NCBI GenBank assembly: GCA_907163375.1
Contig: CAJQUW010001649.1
Location: 682,001-746,000, forward strand
Origin: Prostheceraeus crozeri
Lineage: Eukaryota > Platyhelminthes > Polycladida > Euryleptidae
Length of the DNA: 64,000 nt
Direction of reading: 5' to 3'
Shown one piece after another: positions 12,300-23,450 of this stretch. The notes under the pieces are model-generated. The model had not been told where the DNA came from. It saw only the letters and a list, made by a program, of their open reading frames with translations, and ran no database searches. The position numbers were made by a program, and so were the translations under genes. Every line of letters begins with the position of its first letter. Position 1 is the stretch's first letter.

Positions 12300-12960
12300 A
12301 GCTTTTCACTGAAAGCGAGCAAGACACGGAGAGTTTTGCTGTAATATTCCACTGACAGGGTGTTCCTTCGGGACGGCGGACGATACCGTAGTGATAAGTG
12401 TGGCAAGGGAGTGTGTCATAGTTTAGACCGAAACCGCTGGGGCAACTCATGTCTCATGTTGGGCATTTGACACAGTTCTCAACGTAGCACTTTGAACGCC
12501 AATCGGTTGAGTCTTAGCTATCTTGCCATGGGTGGCCTCTAAACATCTCCATTGCAAAACGCTGGTGAATCAAACTCTCTACGGCTTGCTATCAAGCTGA
12601 TCAAAGTCTGCCAACCTCTTACCAATTCCACCGGTTTTCATGTCTGGCTATCAAGTCATGGACGGTGCAAGTCACGGAGACTTTCGGTGTGATACTTCCT
12701 GTGGGTGGGCGTTCTTTCGAGACAGCGGTGAAGTCCGTAGCGATGAGTACTGCACGGGACGTGGGCAATGGTAATCCTTGTGAAACCTCTCTGCGTCATG
12801 TTTGCAAGTGGTTGCCTTTCGTCTCAACGTTGTACTCTGACCGCCAGGGCGACATTTAGCTATCTGCCACAGGTTACCTCATAAAATCTCCATTGCACTT
12901 GTTTCCCGACAGTTGGCCAAGCATGCGAGAATGAACCATCAGTTCTTGTCTCTATCACGG
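12300..12960. repeat. Two diverged ~360-bp tandem modules
   Basis: The block around 12300-12600 and the block around 12665-12960 share an ordered series of similar words (for example GTTCCTTCGGGACGGCGG versus GTTCTTTCGAGACAGCGG, and CTAAACATCTCCATTGC versus CATAAAATCTCCATTGC), showing an old duplication inside the arm. The mirror pair is at about 29660-30325. No protein or RNA identity recognised. Confidence 0.6.
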
Positions 12961-13039
12961 AGACGAATTGATAAATGGAATGAAGGGAGGACATTCATGC
13001 GCCACACGCAACACGTCACATACTTCTCTCTTCGCTAGT

Positions 13040-13720
13040 GAACAAGCTCTTGTCAGTGTCGTCAGAAACTTTATCATATTGTACAAAAGTTTTATTGCAA
13101 CACAGGTTGATGTATAGTTAGAAAGTTTGATCATCAACGTTTTATTCGTAAGTCTAGTCAGAAACTGTATCATGGTTTGTAAAAGCAAAGTTAGTGTAGT
13201 CAACTAGTTCTTTACCGCGACACCCGTTTGAGAAAGTAAAGTTTGATCATCGAACTTTATTCATGAGTGTCATCAGAAAGTGTATCATGATTTGTAAAAG
13301 CAAAGTTAGTGTAGTCAAATATTTTTACTGCTACACAGGTTGATGTATAGTTAGAAAGTTTGATCATTGAAGTTGTATTCGTAAGTCTAGTCAGAAAGTG
13401 TATCATGTTTTTTGCAAAGTTAGTGTAGTCAGAAACTTTATCATGTTGTATAAAGGTTTTACTGCTACACAGGTTGATGTATAGTTAGAAAGTTTGATCA
13501 TTGAAGTTGTATTCGTAAGTCTAATCAGAAAGTGTATCATGTTGTACAAAGGTTTTACTGCAACACAGGTTGATGTATAGTTAGAAAATTTGATCATGGC
13601 GTTTTATGAAACACAAGTGTTATGAAATGTAACCGTTAGTGTAGTCAAATAATATTACCGCGACACACGTTTGTGAAAATAATGTTTGATCATTGACGTT
13701 GTATGACTGACCGAACTCAT
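13040..13720 (+). repeat. Six-unit tandem array with TTTGATCAT core (left arm)
   Basis: TTTGATCAT recurs at 13126, 13242, 13359, 13493, 13589 and 13685, spaced 96-134 bp. Several units also carry ACTGC(T/A)ACACAG followed by GTTGATGTATAG, and TTC followed by GTAAGTCTAG, which look like 3' and 5' splice sites flanking a ~42-nt segment. Units are too variable in length and sequence for a satellite array. The mirror array is at about 28905-29585. Confidence 0.7.
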
Positions 13721-13890
13721 CACAGCACTGGAAAGTTTTAGAAGGTTTTACTGCACAGTGTAGATTGTCTTGTAACTTACTTTCACAGCACTAGAAAGTT
13801 TTATCGAAAAGGTTTTACTGCACAGTGTAGATTGTCTTGTAACTTACTTTCACAGTGTTAGAAAGTTTTATTGGAGACAGTTGCCAACTG
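13720..13890 (+). repeat. Tandem units with GCACAGTGTAGATTGTCTTG
   Basis: Two close copies, plus a partial third, of a ~70-bp unit containing GAAAGTTTTA, GGTTTTACTGCACAGTGTAG and TTGTAACTTACTTTCACAG. The mirror is at about 28735-28905. They share the (A/G)AAAGTTTTA and GGTTTTACTGC words with the preceding array, so the arrays are related. Confidence 0.65.
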
Positions 13891-14353
13891 TTTCCCTATT
13901 AGAAAATTCAAACTTCATGACTGTTAGATTCGCTTCATCAGGTTTACTAAAAGCAGTTTTCTACTGCAATGAGAGTTTAGAATGTTATATGAAAACAGTG
14001 TTCACCACAGCACTAGAAAGTTTTTATCCTTAGTTGAGATCCGGACTGCAGTGTGTAAAATGTTTTATGTGACAGTCTTTTCACAAACGGTGAAGTGTAA
14101 ATTCAGAGTGACTACATCTGTTAGGTAGTCATTAACTTTGGATGTGAAGTAAAGCGAATCTGTGTACAGAATGAATTGAATATTAGACAACGCATGCAAG
14201 TTTTTGACGACTTGAGTGGTTGAAATCAAATCTAAGTTTAACATGCTGGATATAAAAGTGAGATGGATAGGAATAAGTGTTGAATGTTTTATAAAACCAG
14301 ATGTTGTCACACACGTTGAGTGTGATTCCATGACATTGAATCGCGTGGGTTGT

Positions 14354-14400
14354 AAAGTCCATCATCCAAGGCTAGGCTCCTCTACGGTTGGATTTAGGGT
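14354..14400 (+). other. Diverged member of hairpin family
   Basis: Same word order as the hairpin at 21415-21464 (AAAGTCCATCATCCAAGG ... GGTTGGATTTAGGG, then TTTTATAT), with weaker pairing. The mirror is at about 28224-28270. Confidence 0.5.
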
Positions 14401-14878
14401 TTTATATTACATGCGTTAACCGTTCGTGTAGAATACGTGAAGCACATGTTCGCTTAAATGCAAATGTTGAAATAAGTTTTGTAAGAAGTCTTTGACAAGT
14501 TGTTGTGAAACTTAGCGAACGTTGAAAAAAGTTTTATAAAATGTTTCTGCAGTCACACCCGTTAGCGTACCAGCTTTACTAAATGTGTTGTTTGCCTTTA
14601 TCAAATTGAATGTGTGTGTTTTGTAAATAAAGACAGCGTGTTTGCACTCTACATCGACAGCATACAAGTATAGACATAACAACTTGTTGTTAGTCGAATG
14701 CATATGAGATAGGAAACATTATGTGTGAGATAAAAATCAACCTCCTAGATGAAGTGAAACACAAAAGTGTCACAACTGGTTTACGGGAAATAAAGGAGAA
14801 CTGTGACAACGTTTACACTCATCATGGACAGATGAACATACAAATCTGACATTCAAATGAAAGACGTAAACATGAACT

Positions 14879-15237
14879 TGTTGTTGTAGCGCAGGTTAAA
14901 AAGCAAAACAATCGAATAACTTTAATTGTATTTGAGTCGGATGTATAGTTGGCAAAGATACAGACGTGATAACAGCACGTGATAAGTGGGTTGTGATTTG
15001 AATAGTTTCTGACACATTACATTTATACCGAGAGGATGCATGTTCACTAAAACAACTTTTGCATTAGCCAATACAACACAGCGCTGCAGAATAAACTGAC
15101 ACTTCACGATACGATACAATTATAGCGATATCAAACATGGGAAGTTACTTACTAACTTATTCAGTAGTACCAATAACTATGCCAACTTATACAGGGAACA
15201 AAAGAAAAGAATATTTGAGTGCCATCTACACTCAACA
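14879..15237 (-). repeat. Copia 3' LTR
   Basis: 359 bp with TG...CA ends, identical to the other LTR except at one position. Confidence 0.93.
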
Positions 15238-15266
15238 CTCCTTCTCACTCAAAATATGAATTATAC

Positions 15267-18200
15267 TTATATTTCATTAATTGTACAAAGACCAAGAGAA
15301 TTACGCAATCTCAAAAAGGTGTCTTTTGGAAGTGGCTTTGTAAAAATGTCTGCTGTCATTTCTTGCGACGAACAGTACTCAAGTTTTATTACACGATTTT
15401 CAATACAATCACGAGTGTAATGATACCTCAAAGCAATGTGCTTTACTTTAGGATTTTCACCAGGACTTGCCAAAGAAATGGCGATCGCTGCTTTATTGTC
15501 TTCATAGACAATCGTAGGTTCCGTTTGAGGACAATTAAGGTCAGTAAATAAACGACGAGTCCACACTATCTTCTTCGCAGCTTCACACAATGAAACGTAT
15601 TCTGCCTCAGCAGTAGAAAGAGCGGTAATAGACTGTTTTTGACACAACCAAGAAATTGGACATTTACCATTAAACAAAACATGGCCAGAAGTGGACTTGC
15701 GATCTTGCAAATCACCGGCAAAGTCGGCGTCACAAAAAACAACAATAGTATTGCCAATACACTCCTTCTCAAACTTGATTCCAAGTTTTAAAGTACCTTT
15801 CAGGTAGGACAAGACACGTTTCACAGCTTTCCAATGAACTTCACTGGGATCTTTAGAAAACTGAGCCAACTTGTGAACAGCAAAACACAAATCAGGTCTA
15901 GTAAAATTACTCAAATACAAAAGACAACCGATTGCTGACTGGTAAATAAAAGGATCAAATTCCTTGTCACCTTCAGTGCGCTTTACAAGTACACTACCCG
16001 CTTCCATGGGAGTAGAAAGAGGAAAAGAATCATCCATGCGAAACTTTTTCACAACGTTTTCAGCGTATCTATCTTGCACAAGTAGAATAGAATTTGGGTG
16101 ATGCACAATACGCACTCCGAGAAAATATCGCAAAGGCCCAATATACTTAACATCAAAACGGTCAAGAAATAATTTATGTGCATGTTTGATAACATTTTCG
16201 GACGTTGCTGCTAAAATCATGTCGTCAACATAAACAGCCAACCTAACACGTTCGCTATCAATGATACCTTCATAAACACAAGGATCATTCTCAGAGCAGT
16301 TCAGTCCCATATCCAGTAACTGATCTTTCAAAACAAAATTCCAACACCTTGGAGACTGTTTCAACCCATACAACGAACAACTCAATTTGCACACAAGATT
16401 TTCTTTTCCCTCGACAATGTAACCCTCAGGTTGTTTCATAAATATTGTCTCATCTAACTTGCCATTAAGAAACGCAGTTTCAACATCAAATTGGTGCAAT
16501 AACATCCCACGATTTACGGCAATAGAAATTAAACATCTAATGCTGTCATGACGTACAACAGGAGCAAAGGTCTCTAAATAATCAGTTCCGTATTTCTGAG
16601 AAAAACCTTTAGCAACAAGTCTAGCCTTAAAACGACAAGCTTCACCAGATTCGTCTGTCTTCGTTCTAAAAACCCAACGATTACTAACAACATTTCGTCC
16701 AGCAGGCAATTCACACAAAGTCCAAGCATTGTGACGCATTAGTGAATTATATTCTTTATCAGCTGCATCTTTCCACTTATTTTTAAGTTGGGAATTCATA
16801 GCATCCTCCCATAACTTAGGGTCATCAACACAAAATTCTTCGGCAGAGAACGCATCAAAACCATAGCGTTCTGGAGGAATAGAAAAAGTGGAACGAGACG
16901 AGCGCCGGGTTTCTGTGGCAGACTCGGGTACATCAGGACCGCTCAGCATCTCAGAATTAATTTCAGAACTTTCAAGCGTTGGCTCACTGTCTCGAGTATC
17001 AGACATTACTCGAAAAATGCCAGGATCAGTGTCAACAGGGTCTGTACTAGATTCAGTCAACCGCCTTGCGGGAAATTTCACACGACCCATTGTGACCTCA
17101 TCGAACACCACATCACGGCGTTCAATAACCTTTTGGCGTTCAACATGCCATAAACGATAGCCTTTCGAGGCCGGGCTGTAACCCAAAAATATACATTGAT
17201 CTGCCTTAGCATGAAACTTACGCCGCTGATTAGATGGGATGTGAGCAAAGGCTACACATCCAAAAACACGCAAATGACGAACAGACGGCTTACGACCAAA
17301 AAATGCTTCGTAAGGGGTCATACCAGTACTTAATGCACGAGTTGGGCATCTATTTCGTACATAACAGGCAGTACAAACTGCCTCCGCCCAAAAAGACTTT
17401 GGTAAATTACATGCACAGAGTAGGGTTCTCGCTCGTTCAACTAGGGTGCGACTCATGCGCTCAGCTACGCCATTTTGTGGTTTTGCCTCAGGAATAGCTA
17501 ACTCACGACGAATTCCTCGTTCTTCTAGAAAAGAAGAAAATTCACGAGACAAAAATTCGCCACCGCAATCTGACCTCAATGCCTTTACTTTTCTCTCCTT
17601 CTGAGTCTCTAACTCAGTCACGAGCTTTTTGAAGGCTGAAAAACTGTCAGACTTATTTGCTAAAAAACGCACCCAACAATAACGAGTACAGTCGTCGACT
17701 ATAACCATTACAAAACGACGACCCCCAAGTGACGTTACTTCCATTGGACCCATCAGATCCACGTGTAACAAATCTAACAAACCATCAGCACGAGTACCAG
17801 ATTCCTTTGGAAAGGGTAACGTATCGCTTTTACCCTTAGCACAATCATCACAAAATGCTTTGTCGTTACGATCATCACTAATACTCAAATCACTTACAGC
17901 AGCACTAGTTAGTAAATTTCGCAATGATGACTGATTTATGTGCGCAAAACGTTTATGCCATGTTTCAAATGAGACTGAAAAACATTCGGTTTTCACATCA
18001 TGTACAATAGAATCACAATTATCAGCATCATTTAAGTAAACTTTCGAATGAAGTGAGCAATCAACTTTATACAATTTATCGAACAACTTTCCAGATAAAA
18101 CAGTATTACCCGTTTTATTCAAAACTTTCATACCGCCACTATCAAACAAAATTGAGTAACCACGTTTTGTCGTTTGGGAAACTGACATTAACGTACATCG

Positions 18201-19342
18201 CAGTTCAGGTACATATAGACAATTGACCAGTTTGATAATTTTGTCTTGACCATCATCAGTTTTAATAACCATTTTGACAGAACCTGAACCAACAGCTTTG
18301 AGCCGATCTTTATTTCCTAACTGAACAAAATTACGAGAATCAACCTCAAAGGGCTGATAATCATCATCAAAAGACTCAAAAACTGGTGACATATGTCTAG
18401 TAGCACCCGAATCTGCTAAAACGGTAGAAAGATCACATTTCACATCAGGTGTGAATAAACACTCAGCAAGAAGAAAGGAAGAATCACTCTCATGCTGTAC
18501 AGTGACCGCAGAATCGGGTTTTCTTCGAGGACACACACCCGCTCTGTGACCAAGTTCTTTGCACTTGAAACACCGCACAAATTTTGAATGATCACTGATG
18601 CACTGCTGCGACGTCGAATTACAGCGACGGTTCCAATTCGATCGTTGACGTTGATTGAATTTCACATTGAGCGCTTGACTATCATGATTGTCAGGAGCTG
18701 GAATTTTCTGCTTCGATGAACCATTCATTCGATACCAATCAGCTGCTTTTTGCATCAGGAGAGACATGTTTAAGTCCTTACCAAGAACAAAGTTCATCAT
18801 GTTCTTAAATTCTTTCCAAGATGGTGGAAGCGAATTTAAAGTCTCGATGCACTGTTTCATCTCGTCGATGGGATTACCACTCATCGCATATTGTTGATAC
18901 AGTCTCAGACGTTCCTTTAACCACTTCTCCGGGTCAGTGCGATCCTTCAAAACAAGAGAATCAAGCTGCGCACGAACAGAAACGCGATGGCTGTGAGTCT
19001 GCGTTGAAAATGAGTGACGAGATCAACCCATAACTTTCTAGGGTCATCAGGGAAACCATCCCACAAATAAAACAGTTCACCACTAATTCCAGTGACGAGA
19101 ATCTTGATGGCTCTCTTCACTTTATCGTTGAACGTAGAAATCTGTTTTTCTCTGACTCTGACATCAGCCGCATTTGACCCGTCAGCAAGAAGGGCAATGG
19201 GCAACGGCTTCTTCTCGGTACCAGTGCCAACTACTTCCCATAAGTCGTCCGCCAATAGAAAGGCTTGCATATGCATTTTCCATCCTCGCCACGACTCGAA
19301 TCTGTCTTTGAGTAAGGCTAATTTCGCCGATGTTGCCTCCAT
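15267..19342 (-). pseudogene. Copia gag-pol coding region
   Basis: Domains run in Copia order on the minus strand. Gag (about 18.5-19.3 kb) ends in a zinc knuckle CFKCKELGHRAGVC. The aspartic protease has LADSGATRHM. The integrase has an HHCC-type zinc region (HKRFAHIN...CDDC), then DLMGPM, VDDCTRYCW and SDCGGEF. The reverse transcriptase has AFLNGKLDE and YVDDMILAA. RNase H has CDADFAGD, STAEAEYVSL and a terminal TADIFTKPLP. Integrase precedes RT, which separates Copia from Gypsy. Treated as a fossil; about one break is seen. Confidence 0.93.
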
Positions 19343-19485
19343 TACTACACTGAATCCACAGCTGGAGATACCAAGGTCACAACGACGAACGCGAGGTAAA
19401 ATTCAATGTCAGATGCACGACGACAATAATGAGTTACAGTTATTCACAATAACACGCAGTTGAGACGTTTTCTGGGCCCATAACC

Positions 19486-19844
19486 TGTTGTTGTAGCGCA
19501 GGTTAAAAAGCAAAACAATCGAATAACTTTAATTGTATTTGAGTCAGATGTATAGTTGGCAAAGATACAGACGTGATAACAGCACGTGATAAGTGGGTTG
19601 TGATTTGAATAGTTTCTGACACATTACATTTATACCGAGAGGATGCATGTTCACTAAAACAACTTTTGCATTAGCCAATACAACACAGCGCTGCAGAATA
19701 AACTGACACTTCACGATACGATACAATTATAGCGATATCAAACATGGGAAGTTACTTACTAACTTATTCAGTAGTACCAATAACTATGCCAACTTATACA
19801 GGGAACAAAAGAAAAGAATATTTGAGTGCCATCTACACTCAACA
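19486..19844 (-). repeat. Copia 5' LTR
   Basis: 359 bp. The tRNA-Met-type primer site lies immediately downstream in the element's sense, at about 19472-19485. Confidence 0.93.
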
Positions 19845-20149
19845 GAACTGTGGTGTAAGAAACTTTATGTCAACAACTTTATGTTGGTAAAACTTTCATA
19901 GATTGCAGGCGTGTTGAAAGCTGATATAAAGACCTGTAGAAACGCATAAGTCTTAGTTCAACGACTCGACCCTTGAACTCACACAATGAATACGTCTGTG
20001 TAGAAAACTCATTGGTAGGAAACAGCATTTTCTGTGCGAATGCAGACGATGTAAACATGACATTTAACATGGCTTGCAATAGTCAACATGCTGCCATTCA
20101 AAATGTTTATCATGAAACCTATCAGTGAAAAAACCCCTCCTGTGCCCAC

Positions 20150-20310
20150 AAAGAATCATAAGTGCACTCTGCCGCCTGGTTGTCTCGCTAGCCCCTCAGC
20201 AGATAGAGTAGAACACAAAGATGAATGACAGCGCAGTCGGTGGGTGATCGTCTGTCGCGCTAGCCCCTCAGCAGATGGAGTAGAACACAAAGATGTACGC
20301 GCTCTCTCTC
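20150..20310 (+). repeat. Two-copy direct repeat with CTAGCCCCTCAGCAGAT
   Basis: A unit reading GCTAGCCCCTCAGCAGATRGAG then TAGAACACAAAGATG occurs twice about 80 bp apart, roughly 330 bp upstream of the small conserved gene. The mirror is at about 27285-27445. It may be a promoter-proximal element, but only its position supports that. Confidence 0.6.
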
Positions 20311-20582
20311 TGGCGCCCGTCTGTCACATGAAACAGAGAGCTATCGCATCTGCCCCACGAGCAAGGATGCAGGAACGTATCGTAGCACCTAGCTGATTCC
20401 CACACAGCTCATTGCCATCGCGTCGAAGATATTATCGTGGGCGGCTGAAAGGATTCTCACGTTGACAATTCGTTACTGTACACTCCGCGCGCGCGCAAGT
20501 CACCATTTGCTGTTAAAGCATGGACACTGTCGATTTGTTTAATTCTTCAATGTCTTGCTAGCCAGTTACAAAAATGTGTGAG

Positions 20583-20590
20583 AAATATAA
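20583..20590 (+). promoter_or_regulatory. TATA-like box before the 78-codon gene
   Basis: AAATATAA lies 46 bases upstream of the ATG, a normal distance for a short 5' UTR. The right-arm counterpart (about 27005-27012) has substitutions around it, while the coding sequence has none. Confidence 0.4.
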
Positions 20591-20635
20591 GGGAGACGTT
20601 CACACTCATTCATCAATTACAAGTCGTTTGAAGCA

Positions 20636-20872
20636 ATGTCTTTCGATATCGCTTTCTTTGACATGAGTCGAACCCTTGAGCTCCGCTGTGGATGCAGGGT
20701 GAAGATGGGGAAAGTCTTTCTCCTGGCTGCTTTGCAGGCAGAGAAAGGCGAAGCAATTCGCTGCCCCGTCCATCTTATTCCACATGAGCTTGTGGATAAC
20801 CCTTTATTTAGGGATATGGCGCTAGAATATCTGGCGTTGCTGAGAATTCAGCGTCCGGAATACTTCGAGTAA
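20636..20872 (+). CDS. Small RING-half-like protein, 78 aa (left arm)
   Basis: The product is not a recognised family. It has CGC at residues 18-20, CPVH at 43-46 and a further His50, with hydrophobic residues FLLAAL between. This spacing resembles the second half of a RING or U-box finger (CGH...CPxC), with some zinc ligands replaced. The C-terminal half is helical in character (MALEYLALLRI). The right-arm copy is identical over all 237 coding bases, whereas the flanks show changes. A TATA-like box lies 46 bases upstream. A 12-bp-stem hairpin (20857-20884) contains the stop codon. It is the best protein-coding candidate belonging to the palindromic element. It could also be a chance ORF preserved by arm-to-arm gene conversion. 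Confidence 0.5.
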   Translation: MSFDIAFFDMSRTLELRCGCRVKMGKVFLLAALQAEKGEAIRCPVHLIPHELVDNPLFRDMALEYLALLRIQRPEYFE

Positions 20873-20884
20873 TCGAAGTATTCC
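20857..20884 (+). terminator. Perfect hairpin spanning the stop codon (left arm)
   Basis: GGAATACTTCGA and its exact complement flank the loop GTAA, in which TAA is the stop codon of the 78-codon gene. The last five codons therefore form the 5' stem. It resembles an mRNA 3'-end structure in position, but it is not the histone stem-loop sequence. A role in 3'-end formation is inference. Confidence 0.55.
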
Positions 20885-21414
20885 ATCGGTCCTTCCGAGG
20901 GCCCGGTCACAAATTCGTTGGAGGCCACCCTATTAACAAAGAAAAGTTACAGACTGTGCCACACACAAACACTAGATTCAAGGATCTCTATCTTTCTTAG
21001 AAAATGAAGAAGCTCTTATTAAATTCATCTGATGAGAACTCAACTTCATGACAAGGTGCCCAACACACATCTTCAAAGGTCTAACTGCCATGAAATCATC
21101 ATGTTTAAAGTTTTAAGGCCCTTATGATAAGTAGCAAGGATCTTTTACATGATGTAAAATATAAACGTGTGTAGAGAGAGGTTTTGACCTGAAGTCATGA
21201 ATTTATTTCTTCACTACCCCTCAAATGGAAAGAGTAAGGGTGGTGGAAGAATCATCAGAGCAACATGTTGTATAGTAATGCAGGCAATGACAGCCACGAT
21301 TGGACTTACAGATTTAGCGTTTTATATAACATACATCAATGATAACTGTTGTTGTAGAGTGTATACATGCATTTACTGACTTAGCCATTGGTGAATGACA
21401 CATCTAAATTGGTA

Positions 21415-21464
21415 AAGTCCATCATCTAAGGGGTAGGCTTACCTACCGTTGGATTTAGGGACTT
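21415..21464 (+). other. Strong RNA hairpin, best member of a repeated family
   Basis: AAGTCC pairs with GGACTT, ATCTAA with TTGGAT, and GGTAGG with CCTACC around a CTTA loop, giving a ~50-nt stem with small internal loops. Related hairpins occur at 14354-14400, 21875-21921 and 21955-21993, each ending with (A/G)TTTAG or similar and three of them followed by GTTTTA(T/A). The mirror is at about 26131-26180. Length is short for a typical animal pre-miRNA, but a small structured RNA is plausible. Confidence 0.5.
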
Positions 21465-21874
21465 AGTCATTTGGATAATACAAATGAACGATCTCTTTTA
21501 GTATAGAATACGTGATGCATATGTTCGCTTTATAAAATGACTTTGAAGGCAAGACTTAATTTTCATGGTGAAAAGCCAGTTTTGATATCGTTGATGAGAG
21601 ATAGTTACATACTCATTATGTTATACACTTTACATTTGATGTGGTCAGCTGAAAAATGATTGATACATGTTCAATAGAAGCGTTGTATGTATCTTAGTGA
21701 TTGGAATCATAAGTGTGTAAAGAGTTGATGAGGAAAATACATAATAGTCAACGCAGGAAAGTTTCTTGTTATCCAATCTAGGAATATATGAAACATCATT
21801 CATCAGTCAGTGTTGTATTTTAAAAGTTGTATGCTGACAGAGACATAAGTTTACTAAATTATACAGCAAAACTC

Positions 21875-21921
21875 CTAAATCCATAGGATAGGTGCCCCTG
21901 TGTTGAAATTTAAGGATTTAG
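21875..21921 (+). other. Hairpin family member
   Basis: CTAAATCC pairs with GGATTTAG (8 bp) around a ~31-base loop, followed by CGTTTTAAAAG. The mirror is at about 25674-25720. Confidence 0.45.
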
Positions 21922-21954
21922 CGTTTTAAAAGTGTAAGTTACATAGATAAATCA

Positions 21955-21993
21955 CTAAGTCCATAGTATAGTCAAGCCTATGACAAGACTTGG
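21955..21993 (+). other. Hairpin family member
   Basis: CTAAGTC pairs with GACTTGG (one G-U pair) and CATAG with CTATG inside it, followed by CGTTTTATATGA. The mirror is at about 25602-25640. Confidence 0.45.
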
Positions 21994-22199
21994 CGTTTTA
22001 TATGATCCATGTTAGTAATATCTGCTCGTGTAGGATGTGACTCAATGAGTTTAGTCAGATAATGTATCATCAACTTTATTCACTTAGTTATATGATGGAG
22101 AAAGTGTGAGATAGAAGTGAAAGCGATCTCATAAAGTTTAGAAGACATAGTAGTAGCATTGTAGGAATAAGTAAAGTGAAAAGTTATGTCGCATGAAAT

Positions 22200-23450
22200 C
22201 AGTGATGCAAGATTAGCTCGCATTGAAATGAATTGGTAGTGTAACAAACAAACAAGCTATGTGAGATTCAGCATATGTTTGAAGACAAGCGCTGTTAAAA
22301 GGTTTTGAGATGATGTGAATTTTATCACGTCATGTTCATGGATGTAACAGAATGAACGTTTCTACTGGTTGAGTGTATAAGATAGAACACATATCATAGT
22401 TGTTGCATGTAAACTGGAGGTTCATATTCAACGAAAGCAAAGATTGAGATTGCAAAGTTTAATGAATAGGTAGTGTAGCAAGTTGGTTAGACATAGTTAG
22501 AAGAAACCGCAGTAACATATCGTGATAGTATCATATTGCATTAGGACTGTTAATTTATGAAAGTAATTCACGTAAAGTTAAACTGAAGTAGTTTGTATAC
22601 TTGATGAAGACAAGATACTATGAGTGTGAACGTAGGAATAGCATGCAATGGAGTATGCGTTGAAATGATTGTATGCCAACTGTATATGAAAAGTTATTTC
22701 CAACAGCAAATAAGTAACACGAACGTATTAAGGTGCTACAAGTCTTTCATATTGATGAGGTTGACTGGAAGAAATGACTGTTGTCGTAAATGGGGAATTC
22801 AGCCTATGTTGAAAGTCAGGTACTGTGAAAGTTTTTATGATGATATTTGTCAAGGTTGAATGCAAAGTATCACATCATGTTTATAGATGAAAAGCGGAAG
22901 AGAATAAATGTCTTTACAGGTTTTGAGTGTATAGGATAGAACACATGAAACAGTTACACTATGTAAATAAAGTTAAAGGGTCACAGTTGATGAAAGGTAG
23001 CTTTGATAGATTTCACATGGGTTGTTATGTAGAATGAATTGATATTCATAAATGGAAGTATGATGTAGTGATAAAGTGTTTCTAAGCCTTTCTTATGAGT
23101 GTCTATGTAAGGCTGACTTTCATAAGTTGAGAAATGACTGTCTTCATAAGTGCAGAATAAAAGTATTTAGCTAGCGTGCATTATCTTTCAGGGATGATTG
23201 AACTCAAGTATTGTTATGCAGTATGTCTTGTGATGATATTTCGTATTGAACACTGTATCAAGTCATAAGTATGGGTATGAAGTATAATAGAATAAATGTT
23301 TCATTCACAGGTTGAGAATATAGAGGCACAAAGTATTGGTTGTATGTCATAGAGGGAAAAGCAAGTAATTTATAGAGTGACAGAGTCGATGTGTATGTGA
23401 AAGTATGTTAACGTATACATCCTATCCGAGAAATAGTATTAGGTCTCTGT
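22200..23450 (+). repeat. Three diverged ~0.4-0.5-kb tandem modules (left arm)
   Basis: Modules around 22250-22470, 22780-23000 and 23200-23400 share the same ordered words: a TGATG(A/T)... block, then (AG)AATAAATGT or GAATGAACGT, then a pyrimidine tract ending in (C/T)ACAGG or CTGG, then GTTGAG(T/A)(G/A)TATA(A/G)(G/A). CACAG|G after TTTCATT looks like a 3' splice site and AATAAA like a poly(A) signal. The mirror is at about 24150-25400. No coding capacity recognised; ORFs of 60-80 codons here differ between modules. Confidence 0.55.

Larger units (their letters stand above)
14879..19844 (-). mobile_element. Ty1/Copia LTR retrotransposon inserted in the left arm
   Basis: Two 359-bp LTRs starting TG and ending CA (14879-15237 and 19486-19844) flank a minus-strand polyprotein. 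The 5-bp target duplication is GAACT (14874-14878 and 19845-19849). The right arm of the palindrome carries the uninterrupted site (about 27745-27760), which confirms the boundaries. The LTRs differ at a single position, so the insertion is very recent. Next to the 5' LTR the minus strand reads GGTTATGGGCCCAGA, matching the internal initiator tRNA-Met primer site used by many Copia elements. A purine run (GAGAAGGAG) precedes the 3' LTR. The element looks close to whole, with about one break in its reading frame. Confidence 0.95.

Noticed and set aside
13040-13720. CRISPR-like array
   Set aside because: Eukaryotic context, unit spacing varies from 96 to 134 bp, and the units are similar throughout and not short repeats with unique spacers.
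15219-19463. Plus-strand ORFs across the Copia region
   Set aside because: They are antisense to a clear gag-pol and show no domain.
22620-22859. 79-codon ORF repeated in both arms (mirror at 24741-24980)
   Set aside because: It lies inside one of three tandem modules; the equivalent positions of the other modules are not open, so selection for coding is unlikely.
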